Shown piece after piece: positions 61,900-64,000 of a DNA stretch of 64,000 bases. The position numbers and the translations under genes are program-made. Where the stretch lies: assembly GCA_028023455.1 (NCBI GenBank), contig JAQFVV010000014.1, forward strand, positions 1,429,336-1,493,335. Direction: 5' to 3'. Every line of letters begins with the position of its first letter. Within the stretch, counting starts at the first letter, position 1. The DNA comes from Epiperipatus broadwayi (lineage: Eukaryota > Onychophora > Udeonychophora > Euonychophora > Peripatidae). Below the pieces are notes generated by a model that saw only the letters and a list, made by a program, of their open reading frames with translations, was not told where the DNA came from and made no database searches.

Positions 61900-62650
61900 G
61901 TGATTTATTCGATGGCTTTAAAACAGCCATTTTTTAGCATGGAAATGCTTAGCTCACTAGAGCTTAACGTTAATCGTACCAATACTATCGGTACTGATTA
62001 TTCTCAATCTAACTTTTCCCTCACACCTGAGGTTAATCCTTTCCTTTCAAATAATAGTATTTACTATACTGCAGATGTTTTATCCCAAACTTCACCAAGC
62101 AAACCATTTGCCCTATCTTTAAATCAAAATTTAATTAGCTCTGACAAGTACTTGGAAGAGCCTGCAAATGACCTATGAAATTTTCCTCATTTAGAAAATA
62201 CCCTTCCCCCTCCCATTCAACCTACTCTATTTTTATGTAATAGTAATTTTCTCTTAACTATCAAAAAAAGTTTGTGTGCACAAATAACTAGCGCAGATGA
62301 AAGCTTAAATTTTAAAAATACTTATGCAATGGCTCTGAGGAATAATGCAAGCAATGATGGCAATAACGTTCACTCAACAGCGGAATCTCTCCGAGCTTCT
62401 AGGGATCGATAATGATTCTGAAGATCAGTAATGTAGCAACAATATCACCCTAAATCAAAATCAACCAATCACTCCTGAGCTATACGATCTCATCACAAAA
62501 CAATTTAATAATTCGATTCCACAAACTCTTCTAAATTCATTCAAAAATTACCAAAATCATAAATCACTAATTATGTCCATTACTAACACTTATTTAGATT
62601 TCCCATCGATGAATTATATCAAAGCTTATCAGAAAAAAAATTATGAGTTA
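61900..62650 (+). pseudogene. Possible N-terminal part of a retrotransposon ORF1
   Basis: A 92-codon frame from 61900 (ALKQPFFSMEMLSSLELNVN; serine/threonine/asparagine-rich) ends at 62178. Further broken frames follow that keep the same N/S/T-rich character to about 62650, e.g. YAMALRNNASNDGNNVH near 62325. Polar, low-complexity N-termini before a zinc-knuckle region are common in LINE ORF1 proteins. It is placed with the downstream zinc-knuckle region by adjacency and composition only. Confidence 0.4.
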
Positions 62651-62744
62651 CATTAGTGATGTGCCATGAGCAACACAAGATGAGAAGAGAAATTAAAGAG
62701 GCTTATTTCATTAATTTAGACTTAAACTCATTGAATAAACGAGA

Positions 62745-62978
62745 CACATTTTACGCAATCTCGAAGAAATGGCAGATCTGATTTGAATAATTTTGCATCT
62801 GTTGAATCAAATAAATAAATGAAAATAGGTATTAGAACTATCTATCTATAGCTTTGAAAATGAATTTACGCAATCTCAAAGAAGTGGCAGACCTGATTTG
62901 AATAATTTTGCATCTGTTGAATCAAATAAATAAATGAAAATAGGTATTAGAACTATATATCTATAGCTTTGAAAATGA
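62745..62978 (+). repeat. Tandem duplication inside the ORF1 region, period 115
   Basis: TTTACGCAATCTCGAAGAAA at 62750 recurs as TTTACGCAATCTCAAAGAAG at 62865. Each is followed by CTGATTTGAATAATTTTGCA and on to CTATAGCTTTGAAAATGAA. The copies differ at few positions. The first copy overlaps the end of a readable frame (MRREIKEAYFINLDLNSLNK, 62680-62740). Confidence 0.88.
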
Positions 62979-63065
62979 AGGCATTGTTCCTTTGAAAGCG
63001 CTTTGTATAGAAATAAATAAATAAATATATTGGAGTTTTAGTGTGGAGATATTACCATAAAATAT

Positions 63066-64000
63066 ATGATTATTACATTTACAAGTTTCTTAACCATCCA
63101 AATAATAGGTACCTCTGTCTGGAATTCCATAATAAAACTCAAAGTGATATTTTTTAAAACCATATTAAATTTTTAAACTCAAAAATTAATTGTTACATTA
63201 ATACTGATTGCCCTCTATTGCTACAGGGTCAAATCAGAAATTGTTATATCGATTTCAAAGAAATTGATCTCCAGCTAACATTCAAAAAGTACGGCATAGT
63301 ATCTAACTTTGATTATATAATAGACAGAAAAGTTGTGCCACCAGTTTTAACAAACATTGCAATGTTTAACATCTTATTAAACAAAAATATCACTCCATCA
63401 GATATTCTGATGGTACACGAGTCCAACAAAGGGGCAATGGTTATTACATTTAAAGACACACTGCCTCAAGGTTTTCATTGCAAACAACGCACACACATAG
63501 TTAAAGACTGCCCAGGTAAGTTTTGTACACATTGTGGTCTCAAAATAAATAGATCACATCAGTGCTCAATTCATTCCAATACACAACCTGCGTTTGATAC
63601 TTTAATTCCCGTGCTAAACCAGAAACAACAGCCACTGGAAGAAAGCGCCATGGTGGAAGTTAATAAGCTTTCATTGTTAGAGTTCTCATCATCGCATGCC
63701 ATTAATAATGTACAATCACAGCACACAGCCTTTCCAGATCTAGAATATATAGATGAGTTTAAATCAAGCAATCAATGTCTCATCACTCAATCCCACTGAT
63801 AATGACTCAAACCACTCAGACTTTTTTTTACCAGTGAAGGGCAAAAAACCCAAAAAGAAAAACAAAAAAAAAAATTATTTCCAGCCTACTCAATGATTCC
63901 CAAAGCATGGAAGTCACTACATTAACTTCCACCATATCTTCTAAGTGCATTACAGAGACTACCATGCCAGCAAAGAAAATATTTACATACACTACTTCCA
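63066..64000 (+). pseudogene. Retrotransposon ORF1 (gag-like) with a zinc-knuckle region, runs off the window
   Basis: From 63066 a frame reads YKFLNHPNNRYLCLEFHNKT with one stop near 63157, then continues as a 193-codon open frame from 63218. It passes IDLQLTFKKYGIVSNF-like sequence (an RNA-binding fold is plausible) to a zinc-knuckle area at 63475-63575. The first knuckle has C-X4-H-X4-C (CKQRTHIVKDC), but the preceding Cys reads Gly (GGT where TGT is expected). A second Cys/His cluster follows (CTHC with SHQC). A frameshift near 63775 moves the frame into NPTDNDSNHSDFFLPVKGKK and a lysine-rich tail. ORF1 proteins of this type coat the element RNA. The RT-bearing ORF2 would lie beyond 64000. 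The defects suggest a dead copy. Confidence 0.7.

Overview
This window is AT-rich animal nuclear DNA with no bacterial-style gene organisation. It holds Penelope-like elements (PLEs) with GIY-YIG endonuclease remnants, RTE-type and other non-LTR retrotransposons, tRNA-derived SINEs, palindromic MITEs, a hAT MITE with a perfect target duplication, and long (TA)n, (GATA)n and (TAG/CAG/TAA)n arrays. That mix suits a repeat-rich invertebrate, and a mollusc such as a cephalopod is plausible, but nothing here fixes the species. No intact cellular gene is visible. Two short coding-like stretches, near 964-1137 (+) and 60863-61000 (-), look like isolated host exons.

Layout: 1-2.1 kb is AT-rich with one exon-like stretch. 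2.1-7.35 kb is a complex PLE locus: a reversed 3' copy (2.13-3.24 kb) meets a forward copy (3.24-7.35 kb) head to head. The forward copy has direct terminal repeats (pLTRs). It is broken by a palindrome made from a second PLE endonuclease/3' end (4.87-5.76 kb) and by a 635-bp insert with a 12-bp target duplication (6012-6646). Each pLTR and both palindrome arms carry a degenerate hammerhead-ribozyme-like motif. 8.2-10.2 kb is a decayed non-LTR retrotransposon. 11.0-11.3 kb is a palindromic MITE. 16.9-18.35 kb (-) is a different PLE, with an intact YVDD box. 18.3-26.4 kb holds foldback repeats, a 0.5-kb GATA array, a SINE and a MITE. About 28.0-28.65 kb (-) is a LINE fossil. 28.7-36.9 kb is AT-rich and largely featureless.

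36.9-37.9 kb and 55.5-56.5 kb are two opposite-facing copies of a 1.05-kb element with CACCT-type inverted ends and TA targets. 38.7-39.6 kb is a 417-bp unit in tandem that shares its end with the MITE at 26.2 kb. 39.6-42.5 kb (-) is a nearly full-length RTE element, and 57.0-58.08 kb (+) is a 5'-truncated sister. 47.5-49.7 kb is a 2.2-kb element with 235-bp inverted termini. 52.87-53.27 kb is the hAT MITE. 58.2-58.9 kb (-) is the RT C-terminus of another LINE. 61.9-64.0 kb (+) is a decayed ORF1 (gag-like) region that runs off the window.

The coding remnants supplied the RT and endonuclease activities of their own elements. All that I could follow carry stops, frameshifts or catalytic-site changes, so the region reads as a graveyard of nested insertions rather than a working pathway. 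Coordinates of repeat edges are by eye, usually good to about 10 bp unless a target duplication is named.
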